Below, piece by piece: positions 18,741-28,151 of a stretch of 64,000 nt of DNA. The DNA is from JAFAXD01 sp963760435 (GTDB lineage Bacteria > Pseudomonadota > Alphaproteobacteria > Rhizobiales > Xanthobacteraceae): the NCBI GenBank assembly GCA_963760435.1, contig CAVXDE010000006.1, positions 62,001-126,000 of the forward strand. Reading direction: 5' to 3'. Position 1 is the first letter of the stretch. Every line of letters starts with the position of its first letter. The notes below the pieces were generated by a model, which ran no database searches, had not been told where the DNA came from, and was given only the letters and a program-made list of their open reading frames with translations. Made by a program: the position numbers and the translations under genes.

Positions 18741-19712
18741 CTACCGGATCGCGTCGCTCGCGCTGGCGCGGATGATCGGACCCCACTTGTCCCATTCGCT
18801 CTTCACGAATCCCGTCAGGTCGGCTTGAGACCGCCGGTCGGCCGATACGGGCGTTGCCGCCAGATCGTTGAGTTGCTCGGCAAGGCCGGGAGAGTTCATC
18901 GTGCTGACGATTGCTGCGTTGAGCTTCGCGGCGAGTTCCGCTGGGGTGCCTTTCGGCAGGAACAGTCCCGCCCAGGTCGACGCTGAAACGGCCGGATATC
19001 CCTTCTCCACCATCGTCGGCAGTTGCGGCAGCAGGGGAGAGCGGGAAGCTGAGAGATTGGCGATGCCCTTGACGGTCCCGCTCTTGATATTTGGCAGGGC
19101 GGTCACGGCAATATCGCAGATGAAGTCGAGCCGCCCGGCCAGCAAATCCTGCATCGCCGGTCCAGTGCCGCGGTAGGGCACGTGTTGAAATTGAGCGCCG
19201 AGCGCGTGCTCGAGCATCGCGCAGCCGAGATGCGCGGCCGAACCGATACCCGCCGAGCCATAGTTCAGCTTGCCGGGATTAGCTTTGACGTATGCGACGA
19301 AGTCCTCGACCGTATCGGCGGGAAAATCCTTGCGCGTGATCAGGATCAGCGGGATCTCCGCAACAAGCGCAACGTCCACGAAATCGGTCAGCGGATTGTA
19401 CGGCGCCTCTTTGCCATAGAGGGCCGGGTTGGCATGGGTCGCGACGGTGCCGAGCAGCGTCGTGTATCCATCCGGCTGCGCCCGCACGACGCGCTGCGCC
19501 CCGACCACGCCGCCGCCGCCACCCAGATTTTCGATGACGATGCTCTGGCCCAGGCTCGGCGCCATACGTTCGGCCAAGATGCGGGCAAGCACATCGATTG
19601 GCCCGCCCGCCGCGGCCGCCACGACCATGGTCACCGGTCGAGTCGGATAGTCTTCCGCGCGGATCGCGCCAGGCAGCAACAACAGCACGGCAGCAATCCA
19701 GAACCGGATCAT
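18741..19712 (-). CDS. Bug-family (TctC-like) periplasmic substrate-binding protein
   Basis: A 323-residue secreted binding protein: signal peptide (FWIAAVLLLLPGAIRA), then YPTRPVTMVVAAAAGGPID, NLGGGGGVVGAQRVV and KLNYGSAGIGSAAHLG, the typical Bug/TctC pattern. GAGGAG precedes the ATG. These proteins capture carboxylates and related compounds, usually for TctAB permeases, but many are orphans. It is the last gene of the minus-strand livHMGF-hyuAB-LLM operon, 51 bases after the LLM gene, and has no TctAB genes here. It may therefore act as an extra receptor or sensor for the operon's substrate. Confidence 0.88.
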   Translation of the reverse strand: MIRFWIAAVLLLLPGAIRAEDYPTRPVTMVVAAAAGGPIDVLARILAERMAPSLGQSIVIENLGGGGGVVGAQRVVRAQPDGYTTLLGTVATHANPALYGKEAPYNPLTDFVDVALVAEIPLILITRKDFPADTVEDFVAYVKANPGKLNYGSAGIGSAAHLGCAMLEHALGAQFQHVPYRGTGPAMQDLLAGRLDFICDIAVTALPNIKSGTVKGIANLSASRSPLLPQLPTMVEKGYPAVSASTWAGLFLPKGTPAELAAKLNAAIVSTMNSPGLAEQLNDLAATPVSADRRSQADLTGFVKSEWDKWGPIIRASASDAIR

Positions 19713-19763
19713 CGGGCTCCTCGCTTCTCGGTGACAGGGGTGCGGGCAACGCGCTGCCTAGTA

Positions 19764-20775
19764 TCACTTTATCTTCGGCATCACCTCTTCGGCGAACATC
19801 TGCATCTGGTCGACCAGTTCGTCGGCCGAGTTCGCCGCGAAATAGAGACCGAGGAAATGCGTCACGCCGGCCTTGCGGAATGCCATCGCCTTCTCGATCA
19901 CCTCCTGCGGCGATCCGATCAGGTTGATGTCCTCGGAGCTTGCCTTCTGCTCCTTGAGCGTGGATTTCGCGAGCGACGTGAGGTGCTTGCTCATCTGGCT
20001 CTCGCCGATAGCGTGCGCGCGCGGCCTCGCGGGTCTTGCCGAGATGCACCACGAACTGCGGCGCGACCTCGATTGTCTTCGGGTCGCGGCCGGCTTTCTC
20101 GGCCATCTCGTGCATCTCTTTCACGAGTGCGCCGAGGCGATCGACCTCCATGCCGGCCGGCAGCCAACCATCGCCCCAGGTGACCGTGCGCCGGATGTTG
20201 TTGGCGTTATTGCCGCCGACGTAGATCGGGATACGTTTCTGATAGGTCTTCGGATAAAGCTCGACATCCTTGAAGCGGTAGTACTTGCCCTCGAACGACG
20301 CGACGCGGTCGGCAAACAGAAGCCGCAGGGCTTGCAAGCCCTCGTCGACGATATCGCCGCGCTCGAGCTTGCTGTCCGGCTGCAGCGCCTTGAATTCCTC
20401 ACGATAGGCGCCGATGCCGACGCCGATCTCGAGCCGTCCCTTGCCGAAATGGTCGAGCGTCGCGATCTGCTTTGCCGTCACAACAATATCGCGGCGCATC
20501 GGCAGGACCAGCACGCCGGTGCCGACCTTCAGGGTCGTGGTGTTGGAGAGCACGAACGCGTAGACCATCAGCGGCTCCCAGAACCGCGGCGGCACCGGAA
20601 ACTCGGCGCGCACATAGTTCTGTGTGGTCATGTGGTCGTTGCCCCACACCGAGTCGTAACCGAATTTTTCCGCGGCTTGCGCGATGCGGATGATGGTTTC
20701 CGGCTCGGAGAACGGAATCGGATAGGTGAGGCCCTCCATTCCGGTCGGCAATCCGGCGCTGATACGTAGGCTCAT
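19764..20775 (-). pseudogene. LLM-class F420-dependent oxidoreductase, one frameshift
   Basis: The N-terminal 250 or so residues (LPTGMEGLTYPIPFSEPE, SVWGNDHMTTQNYVRAEF, GVGIGAYREEF, RIPIYVGGNNANNIRR) form a typical F420-dependent LLM barrel, paralogous to the gene at 16879. The frame breaks in an alternating GC run at about 20013-20023; the expected sequence (GESQMSKHLTSLA to the end EEVMPKIK) continues in another frame. Loss of one GC dinucleotide explains it, so slippage or assembly error is likely. It lies 12 bases after hyuB in the same operon, which ties an F420 enzyme to the hydantoinase. Confidence 0.8.
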
Positions 20776-20787
20776 CAAGACGTCCCC

Positions 20788-22525
20788 TTATTCGGCGGCT
20801 TGCGCCCGCAACGTCGCGGTCGCCGCATGATCGATGGTCCCGTCCGCCGCGACGGCGACGCCGTAGTCGCGCCGCGCGGCGTCCGGCGTGACGAAGCCGA
20901 GCCGGACATCGCGCGCGACCGTGGCAACGTCGCGCCGGCGCGGATTTCCGCGGCCGCCGCCGCCGGGCGATGCGATGATGACGCGATCGTCCTGCGGCAC
21001 GGTCTGCAGGCCCTTGGCGCGGAAGCGCGGGCCGGACGCGAGATGGACCTGACCCGCCATGCCGTCATGGCCGCCCTCGCGGCCGTGGGCCGGAAACTGG
21101 ATGCGGTCATAGTAGGCGCTCAGCGCCCATGGCGCGGTGTCGGTGGTGCCGACCTCCATGACTTGGCCGAGCCCGCCACGGAACTCGCCGGCGCCGCCGG
21201 AATCCTGACGATACTCCTTGCGCCACACCACCAGCGGCGACAGCGCCTCGTTGATCTCGACCGGCATGTTGCGCACGCCGCTCGGGAACGCGGTGGCGGA
21301 CAGGCCATCCTTGCCGGGCCGCGCGCCCGCGCCGCCGGCGTGGAAGCTCATGACGTTGAACGGGATCGCGTGTGCGGTCTCCGACGGATCGCCACCCGCG
21401 CGTCCCGGTCCGCCGAGCGCGAACAGATTCCACAGGCACGAGCTTCCCTCGGCGGGGACACTCTCCGGCATCGCCTGGTGCAGGCAGCCGAACATCACGT
21501 CGGGGAGAAGCTGGCCGGTGACATGGCGGGTCGCAACCGGCGCCGGCCATTTGACATTGAGGATTCGAGTCCTCCGGGGCCGAGATGCGGATGACCGACA
21601 GCGATCCTTCGTTGTTGGGCACCTTGGGGGCGACGATGCATTTCACGCCGAAGGAGGAGTAGGCCTCGCAATAGCAGAACGGCACGTTGATGCCGTAGCG
21701 CGACGGGCCGGAGGTCCCGGTGAAGTCGACGTCGATGCCAGTGTCGCTGATGGTCATGGTCGCGGCGAGATCGAGCGGCTTGTCGTAGCCGTCGATGCGC
21801 ATGGTGTATTTGTAGACGCCCGGCTTGATCTTGCGGATCGCTTCGAGCGAAGCCTCACGCGACTTCTCCAGGATGTGACGGCCGAGCCGGCCGAGATCGT
21901 CGATGGCGAATTCATCCATCATGGCGACGAGCCGGCGGCAGCCGATCTCGTTGCAGGTGGCGAGCGAATAGAGATCGCCCACGACCTGGACCGGCTCGCG
22001 CACATTGGCGCGGACAAGGTCGACCAAGGTTTCGTCGACCGCGCCGGCGCGCGCAAAGCGCATCAGCGGAATGTAGATGCCTTCCTCGTAGACGGAGGCC
22101 GCGTCGGCCGTCATGCCGCGCCCACCGACATCGACCACGTGACAGGTGCTGGCAAACAGCGCGACGACCTTGCCGCGATAGAAGGTCGGCGTCACGAACG
22201 TGAAGTCGTGCAGGTGGCCGGTGCCCTTCCAGGGATCGTTGGTGACGAAGATGTCGCCCTCGGCCATGGTGTTGACCGGGAACTTGGCGATGAAGTGGCG
22301 CACCGCGCGCGCCATCGAGTTGATGTGGCCCGGGGTCCCGGTGACGGCCTGCGCCAGCATGGCGCCGTTGAGATCAAATACACCGGCCGACAGGTCGCCG
22401 GCCTCGCGCGTCGAGGTGGAGAAGCCGACGCGCACCAGCGTCAGCGCCTGCTCCTCGACGACCGAGATCAGCCGGTCCCACATCAGCTGCAGGCGGATTG
22501 GCGAGAGTGGATCGTTGAAACTCAT
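20788..22525 (-). pseudogene. hyuB: Hydantoinase/oxoprolinase B subunit, one frameshift
   Basis: HyuB-type subunit (N-methylhydantoinase B/acetone carboxylase alpha family). The first part (LMWDRLISVVEEQALTLVR, GHINSMARAVRHFI, DIFVTNDPWKGTGHLHDFT) and the last part (SFHAGGAGARPGKDGLS, ASPGGGGRGNPRRRD) are both intact, but in different frames. One extra base in the AA (TT on the plus strand) at about 21564-21565 accounts for the break; removing it gives EDSILNVKWPAPVATRHVTG. The start overlaps the hyuA stop by four bases. With HyuA it would hydrolyse a cyclic imide or lactam using ATP. Confidence 0.83.
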
Positions 22526-24600
22526 GTTGGTTCCTTCTCGAGCACGATCGAGCCGAGCGGGTCGATGCGCGCCAGAAAGCCGCGGGGCACGATGGTCGTG
22601 GTTTCGATCTCGGTGATGACGGCCGGGCCCGGCATTGCGTCGCCGATCTGCAGATCATCGCGGTAGTAGATCGGGGCATCCTGGAGCACCAACTCGTCCG
22701 CGGCAAACACAGGGCGCATCTGGCGCGGCTTTGGCTGACCTTGCGCCGGTGCAGGCGGGCAGGGCGGCAGCGGTGCGGCCGTCGCGGCGAGCCGCAGGGT
22801 CCAGTTCATGATCTCGACGTCGAGGCCCGGGATGGTGCGCCCGAACGCGGCCGCGTAGTCGCGCTCATAGCTCTTGACCAGCCGCGGTTTGAGCGATGCG
22901 TCGAAGCGGCCGAGCGGCAGGCTGACGCTGATCTCGTGGCCTTGGCCGGAGTAGCGCATGTCGGCGGCGCGCGTCTCGACGAGCGTGGCGTCGGGCGCGC
23001 CGGCGCGCACGACCGCCTCCGCCTCCTGACGCATCTCATCAAACAAAGCGTTGACGAAGTCCGGGTCGAAGCCCGCGTCAAGCCGCACATAGCGGCTGCG
23101 CGCAACCTCGTAGGCGACCGGGGCCCGCAGGAACCCGAACGCCGACCCGACGCCTGCGCCGGAGGGAATGAGCACACGCCGGATGCCGAGCTTGTCGGCG
23201 AGCCGCGCGGCGTGCAGCGGCGCGGCGCCGCCGAACGCGATCAAGGTGCGTGCTTCCAGATCCTTTCCGCGCTCCACCGCGTGCACGCGCGCGGCGTTCG
23301 CCATGTTTTCTTCAACGATTTCGCTGATGCCAAATGCGGCTTCCAGTTGCCGCAAGCCGAGCGGTTGGCCGATCGCCCTGTCGACAGCGGTGACGGCGCG
23401 CGCCGCATCGAGCTTGATGCTGCCGCCGGCGAAGTAGTTCGGGTCGAGACGGCCGAGCACGACATCGGCGTCGGTGACGGTGGGCTCGCTTCCCCCGCGC
23501 CCGTAGCAAGCGGGCCCTGGTTCCGAGCCGGCGCTTTCCGGGCCGACATTGACGCGCGAGAGGCTATCCACCGACGCAATCGATCCACCGCCGGCGCCGA
23601 TCTCCACCATCTCGATCACCGGAATGCGGAGCGGCAGGCCGCTGCCTTTGAGGAAACGATACTGGCGCGCCACCTCGAAGGTGCGCGAGTGCTGCGGCTC
23701 GCCGTCGTCGATCAGGCAAATCTTCGCGGTGGTGCCGCCCATGTCGAAGGAGAGAACCTTGTCGAACGTGTATTGGCGCGCCAGGCTTGCAGCGAGGATC
23801 GCGCCGCCCGCCGGGCCGGACTCGACGAGGCGGATCGGAAATCTGCGCGCGGTGTCGAGCGTCGTCAGTCCACCGCCCGAGGTGATCAGCAACAGCGGAC
23901 AGGCGAAGCCGCGCGCTTTGAGCGCGGCGTCGAGGCGACCGAGGTAGCGGTCCATCACCGGCTGCACATAGGCGTTCGCAATCGCGGTCGACCACCGTTC
24001 GTATTCACGGATCTCGGGCGAGACTTCGCTCGCGAGCGTCACCGACAGGTCGGGACGATGCGCGAGCAGGATGTCGCGCGTGCGCCGTTCGTGCGAGCCG
24101 TCGAGGTAGGCGTGCATGTAGCCGACCGCGACGGCTTCGATATGCGCGGCCTCGAGTTTGGGAACGAGCGATGCGACCGCCGCCTCGTCGAGCGGCAGCA
24201 GCACGTTGCCGCGGCCGTCGAGCCGCTCGCGCACGCCAAAGCGAAGGTCGCGCGGCACCAGCGGCGGCGGCTTGTCCATGTAGATGTCGTATTGCTCGAA
24301 GCGGTTCTCGAACGCCATCTCGATCGAGTCGCGAAAACCCTCCGTCACCAGCATCGCGGTGCGCGCGCCCTTGCGCTCGATGATAGCGTTGGTGGCGAGC
24401 GTCGTGCCGTGAATGATGATGCCGATGTCGGCCGGCGCGAGCTTTGCGTGGGCCAGGATCTGCTCGATGCCGGCCAGCACGCCTTCCTCGGGCGCGCGCG
24501 GCGTCGTCAGCACCTTCAGGCTGTGGCGCTGCTCGCCGGCCTCAATGGCAAAATCCGTGAAGGTGCCGCCGATGTCGATGGCGAGACGGGCGTGTGTCAT
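22522..24600 (-). CDS. hyuA: Hydantoinase/oxoprolinase A subunit (ATP-dependent)
   Basis: A 692-residue HyuA-type subunit with the ASKHA ATPase opening (RLAIDIGGTFTDFAIE), a second phosphate loop (KVLSFDMGGTTAKICLID) and IGAGGGSIASVD, as in N-methylhydantoinase A, 5-oxoprolinase and acetone carboxylase beta. It phosphorylates the substrate so that the B subunit can open or carboxylate it. It lies three bases after livF and overlaps hyuB by four, so import and ring-opening genes are co-transcribed. The family does not let one choose between hydantoin, oxoproline and other imides. Confidence 0.88.
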   Translation of the reverse strand: MTHARLAIDIGGTFTDFAIEAGEQRHSLKVLTTPRAPEEGVLAGIEQILAHAKLAPADIGIIIHGTTLATNAIIERKGARTAMLVTEGFRDSIEMAFENRFEQYDIYMDKPPPLVPRDLRFGVRERLDGRGNVLLPLDEAAVASLVPKLEAAHIEAVAVGYMHAYLDGSHERRTRDILLAHRPDLSVTLASEVSPEIREYERWSTAIANAYVQPVMDRYLGRLDAALKARGFACPLLLITSGGGLTTLDTARRFPIRLVESGPAGGAILAASLARQYTFDKVLSFDMGGTTAKICLIDDGEPQHSRTFEVARQYRFLKGSGLPLRIPVIEMVEIGAGGGSIASVDSLSRVNVGPESAGSEPGPACYGRGGSEPTVTDADVVLGRLDPNYFAGGSIKLDAARAVTAVDRAIGQPLGLRQLEAAFGISEIVEENMANAARVHAVERGKDLEARTLIAFGGAAPLHAARLADKLGIRRVLIPSGAGVGSAFGFLRAPVAYEVARSRYVRLDAGFDPDFVNALFDEMRQEAEAVVRAGAPDATLVETRAADMRYSGQGHEISVSLPLGRFDASLKPRLVKSYERDYAAAFGRTIPGLDVEIMNWTLRLAATAAPLPPCPPAPAQGQPKPRQMRPVFAADELVLQDAPIYYRDDLQIGDAMPGPAVITEIETTTIVPRGFLARIDPLGSIVLEKEPT

Positions 24601-24603
24601 GCG

Positions 24604-25338
24604 CTACGCTGCTGGTTGTTGAATGTTGCCGCCGAGATACGCCTGGCGGATGCGCGGATCGGTCCGCACCTCTGCGGCCGGACCTTCCATGAATTTTTGT
24701 CCCTGCTCCATCACCAGCGCACGGTCAGATATCAGAAGCGCACCACGCACGTTCTGCTCCACCACTAGCACGGTGACGCCGGTTGCCGCGATGGCGCGCA
24801 CGGTCGCGAACACATCGCCCTGCATTTTCGGAGAGAGCCCGAGTGACGGCTCGTCCAGCAGCAGCAGCGATGGCTCGATCAAAAGCACCATCGCCATTTC
24901 GAGAACCTGCTGTTCGCCGCCGGAGAGATTGCCGGCGAGCGTCCGCCACTTCGTCTTGAGCAGCGGAAACTGGTCCGTGACGCGGTCGATCGCGACTGCA
25001 TGTTTCGCGGGGGGCAGGGTGTAGCAGCCCATCTTGAGATTTTCGGCAACGCTCATGGCCGGGAAGTTGCAGCGGCCCTGCGGGACGAAGCCGATGCCGC
25101 GCTTGAGCCGATCCCACGGATCAAGATGCTCGATCGCCTCACCGCGGAACACGATCTGGCCGGAGAACCAGCGGTTGGTGCCGTAGATCGCCCGCAGCAA
25201 GGTCGACTTGCCGGCGCCGTTGCCGCCGATCAGCGTGGTGATGGTGCCGACGGCGAGCCGCGTGGAGAAGTCGCGCACGATCGGGTTGTTGCCATAGCCC
25301 GCCGTCAGGCTGACCAGTTCGAGGATCGGCGGGCTCAT
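24604..25338 (-). CDS. livF: Branched-chain-type ABC transporter ATPase LivF
   Basis: A 244-residue ATPase with Walker A GGNGAGKST, signature LSGGEQQVLEMAM and Walker B LLLLDEPSLGLSP. The short length and the closing AYLGG box are LivF features. It shares four bases with livG upstream and is followed three bases later by hyuA. Despite the Liv name, such systems in soil alphaproteobacteria often import aromatic or amide compounds; the link to hyuAB suggests that here. Confidence 0.9.
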   Translation of the reverse strand: MSPPILELVSLTAGYGNNPIVRDFSTRLAVGTITTLIGGNGAGKSTLLRAIYGTNRWFSGQIVFRGEAIEHLDPWDRLKRGIGFVPQGRCNFPAMSVAENLKMGCYTLPPAKHAVAIDRVTDQFPLLKTKWRTLAGNLSGGEQQVLEMAMVLLIEPSLLLLDEPSLGLSPKMQGDVFATVRAIAATGVTVLVVEQNVRGALLISDRALVMEQGQKFMEGPAAEVRTDPRIRQAYLGGNIQQPAA

Positions 25339-26126
25339 GCGGACACGCGCTCCGCTTCCATCTCGGGCGCGAGGCCGAGATAGGCCTCCAGCACGCGCGC
25401 GTCCTGGTGCACCTGCGCGGCCGGCCCTTCGGCCAGCTTGCGACCCTGATCAAGCACGATGACGTTGTCGCAGAGATTGGTGATGAACTCGACGTTGTGC
25501 TCGACGATCAGGAACGTCTCGCCCGCCTGGTTGAGCCGGCGCAGCACGTCCTCGACCTCGCGGATGCGGCTCGGGTTCACGCCCGCCACCGGCTCGTCCA
25601 GCACGACGAGCTTCGGCTTCGGCATCAGCGCGGCCGCCAGCGCCACGAGCTTCTTCTGGCCGTACGACAAGATCCCGGCTTCGAGCGCGGTGTAGCGCGT
25701 AAGGCCGACAAGCTCGATCAGCTCGCGGGCGCGCGTCTCCGCAGCTTCAACCGCGGTCCGATAGCGCCGCGTGCGCAGCAACTCATCGAACCAACCGGCT
25801 TGGTCGAACTGCTGTGCCGCGATTGTCAGGTTGTCGAGCACCGAAAGCTGCTCATAGACGCGCACGTTTTGGAAGGTTCGCATCAGTCCGGCCCGGGCGA
25901 TGTCCTGCGGGCGCGCTCCGGTGATATCGCTGCCGGCGAGCACGACGCCGCCGCCGTCCGGTCTTTGAAAGCCGCTGATGCAATCGATCGTCGTGCTCTT
26001 ACCCGAACCGTTCGGGCCGATCAGCCCGGTCATGCTGCCAGGCATGATCGCGAACGACACGCCATCGACGGCGCGGATCCCCGCGTAGGCCTTGCTCAAG
26101 CCGTGTACATCGAGGAGTGCGCTCAT
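25335..26126 (-). CDS. livG: Branched-chain-type ABC transporter ATPase LivG
   Basis: A 263-residue ATPase: LSKAYAGIRAVDGVSF, Walker A GPNGSGKST, a LivG-type insertion with RTFQNVRVYEQLSVLDNL, signature LSYGQKKLVALAAAL and Walker B LVVLDEPVAGVNP. The signature has LSYGQ, common in LivG. The ATG at 26126 overlaps the livM stop as ATGA; an upstream frame extension lacks homology. Confidence 0.9.
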   Translation of the reverse strand: MSALLDVHGLSKAYAGIRAVDGVSFAIMPGSMTGLIGPNGSGKSTTIDCISGFQRPDGGGVVLAGSDITGARPQDIARAGLMRTFQNVRVYEQLSVLDNLTIAAQQFDQAGWFDELLRTRRYRTAVEAAETRARELIELVGLTRYTALEAGILSYGQKKLVALAAALMPKPKLVVLDEPVAGVNPSRIREVEDVLRRLNQAGETFLIVEHNVEFITNLCDNVIVLDQGRKLAEGPAAQVHQDARVLEAYLGLAPEMEAERVSA

Positions 26127-27064
26127 CGCAGCGCCGCTCGCATGCGCTCCACGCGCCGCGCACGCCACCAGCCGGCAACGCCCTCCGGCATCGCCAGCAT
26201 CGCCGCGAGCAATACGGCGCCGTAAATGATCATGCGCCAGTCCTCGGAGAAGCGCAGCGCCTCGGGCAGGGCTGCCATCAGGACGCCGGCGATGACCACG
26301 CCCCAGAAGCTGCCGGCGCCGCCGATGATGACCATGATCAGGAAGGTCTGCATGTAATAGAAATCGAGGAACAGCGGATCGATGATCTTCAGATGGAATG
26401 TGTAGATGCCGCCGGCGACGCCGGTGATCGCCGCCGCGATCGCGAAGGCGGCGAGCTTGTAGGGCATCGGTGAGATTCCCTGCGCCCGCACCAGTGGCTC
26501 ATTCTGTTTGATCGCGACCAAGGTGCGGCCGATGCGCGAGGTGCACAGCGCGTAGAGAAAGCCGAGCGCCAGCAGCGCATAGGCCCAGGCGAGCAGGTAG
26601 AACTGCGGCGTGGTGCGGAACGCATATCCGAACAGCGTCGGCGGCGGCAGGCCGGGGATGCCGAGCGGTCCGCGCGTGAGGCTGACCCAGTCGCGCGCCA
26701 CCAGGCTGACGAGCAGCGCGAACGCCAAGGTGGTCATGACGAAGGCGTGGCGATTGGTCCGCAATGCCGGATAGCCGATCGCCAGTGCAACCGCGGCGTT
26801 GATCAGTGCGGCGCAGAGGAGCCCCACCCAGAAGTTTCCGCCGAACGTCATCACCGTGAGCGCGGTCGCGTAGCCGCCGATGCCCCAGAACCCGAGCTGC
26901 GCAAACGAAAGGAGTCCGGTGTAGCCATAGACCAGGTTGAGCGCCGCGGCTGCGACCGTGAAGATGCACGCCGACAGCGCAACCCCGATGATGTAGTTCG
27001 AGGATGTGAGCCACGGTAAAGCGCCGGCGAGCGCCGCCGCGGCGATGACGGCGACGAGCTTCAT
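26123..27064 (-). CDS. livM: Branched-chain-type ABC transporter permease LivM
   Basis: A 313-residue multi-span membrane protein with the LivM signature region (LVYGYTGLLSFAQLGFWGIG) and the cytoplasmic coupling loop (IGRTLVAIKQNEPLVRAQGI). About eight to ten hydrophobic segments are visible. The ATG at 27064 overlaps the livH stop (ATGA), the pattern repeated through this operon. Confidence 0.89.
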   Translation of the reverse strand: MKLVAVIAAAALAGALPWLTSSNYIIGVALSACIFTVAAAALNLVYGYTGLLSFAQLGFWGIGGYATALTVMTFGGNFWVGLLCAALINAAVALAIGYPALRTNRHAFVMTTLAFALLVSLVARDWVSLTRGPLGIPGLPPPTLFGYAFRTTPQFYLLAWAYALLALGFLYALCTSRIGRTLVAIKQNEPLVRAQGISPMPYKLAAFAIAAAITGVAGGIYTFHLKIIDPLFLDFYYMQTFLIMVIIGGAGSFWGVVIAGVLMAALPEALRFSEDWRMIIYGAVLLAAMLAMPEGVAGWWRARRVERMRAALR

Positions 27065-27948
27065 CCGACCCGCATCGCTCCTCGTTTGAAGAGACCTTCC
27101 GGCCGCAAGCACAGCACGGCGATCATCAGAACAAAGACCGCTGCCTCCTGCCAGACGATCTCGAAGAAGCCGCCGATCCAGCTTTCGATCAACCCGAGCA
27201 GCAGTGCGGCGGCGATCGCACCCGGGATGTTGCCGAGACCGCCGATGATCACCAGGGCGAAGGCCTTGAAGATCAGCGCCTGACCCATCGCCGGGGTGAC
27301 AAGCTGAACCGGGGCGAGGGCGGCGCCGGCGAGACCGCACAGCGCGGTCGCCAGCACGACGGCGTTACGGGCTACCGTGCGCGGCTTGATGCCGACCATC
27401 AGTGCGGCCTCGCGGTTCTGCGCAATGGCGCGCATCGCCCGGCCGAACTGGGTGTGGTTGAGCAGCGCATAGAGCAACCCGAAGGCGGCGACAGCGGCGC
27501 CGGCGCCGATGACCCGCGTCCAGGTGACGCGGATCGCCCCGACCGAGAAGCCGTCGAAGCCGTACTGCGTGTCGACCATGCGCGGGTTCGCCGAGAAGGC
27601 CAACTGCGCCGCATGCAGGAGGATGATCGAGATCGCGAGCGTAATCAGGATGCTGCGCTCGAAAGCGCCATGCTGCAGGCGCGAGAGGAACAGCTCGTAA
27701 AGAATAAGGCCGCCGACCGCGGTGATAACAATCGCTGCGAACAAGGACGGCCAGTAGGAAAGTCCCATTGCCGGCAGCGCAAACGCCATGGCGAACGCGC
27801 CGGCCATGAGGAACTCGCCGTGGGCGAAATTGACGATCTCAAGAACGCCGAAGATGAGCGCCAGCCCGACTGCGATCAGCGCATAAAGCAGGCCGAGCAT
27901 GATTCCATTGACGGTCAGTTGCAGCAGGTAAACTGGGTCGATGTCCAT
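27061..27948 (-). CDS. livH: Branched-chain-type ABC transporter permease LivH
   Basis: A 295-residue permease with the LivH pattern: LLQLTVNGIMLGLLYALIAV, LIFGVLEIVNFAHGEFLMAG and the coupling loop FGRAMRAIAQNREAALMVGI. I start it at the ATG at 27948; a TTG at 27963 is also possible. It is the first gene of the livHMGF-hyuAB-LLM-tctC operon and is divergent from livK, about 200 bases away, so the shared region should hold both promoters. Confidence 0.89.
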   Translation of the reverse strand: MDIDPVYLLQLTVNGIMLGLLYALIAVGLALIFGVLEIVNFAHGEFLMAGAFAMAFALPAMGLSYWPSLFAAIVITAVGGLILYELFLSRLQHGAFERSILITLAISIILLHAAQLAFSANPRMVDTQYGFDGFSVGAIRVTWTRVIGAGAAVAAFGLLYALLNHTQFGRAMRAIAQNREAALMVGIKPRTVARNAVVLATALCGLAGAALAPVQLVTPAMGQALIFKAFALVIIGGLGNIPGAIAAALLLGLIESWIGGFFEIVWQEAAVFVLMIAVLCLRPEGLFKRGAMRVG

Positions 27949-28151
27949 GGGCCCAAATCGCAAGCAAGTCCCGCGCCAGCAACGAATTTTCTCAGATTAA
28001 CCGCGCGGGAGCATTGCACGCAACGCGGGTCGATGCATCTGCAACCCAGGCAACGCCTTCCCACTGCCGACGCGCTTCGCTAGGCTTTCATCTGGCACGT
28101 TCGGTGCTTGCAAGGGCCCGCCAGAGGTCAAGACTTTCAGAGGGGTTGTCG

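Noticed and set aside
22741..24768. Long plus-strand open frame opposite hyuA
   Set aside because: No motif, low-complexity charged composition, and complete overlap with the intact hyuA gene.
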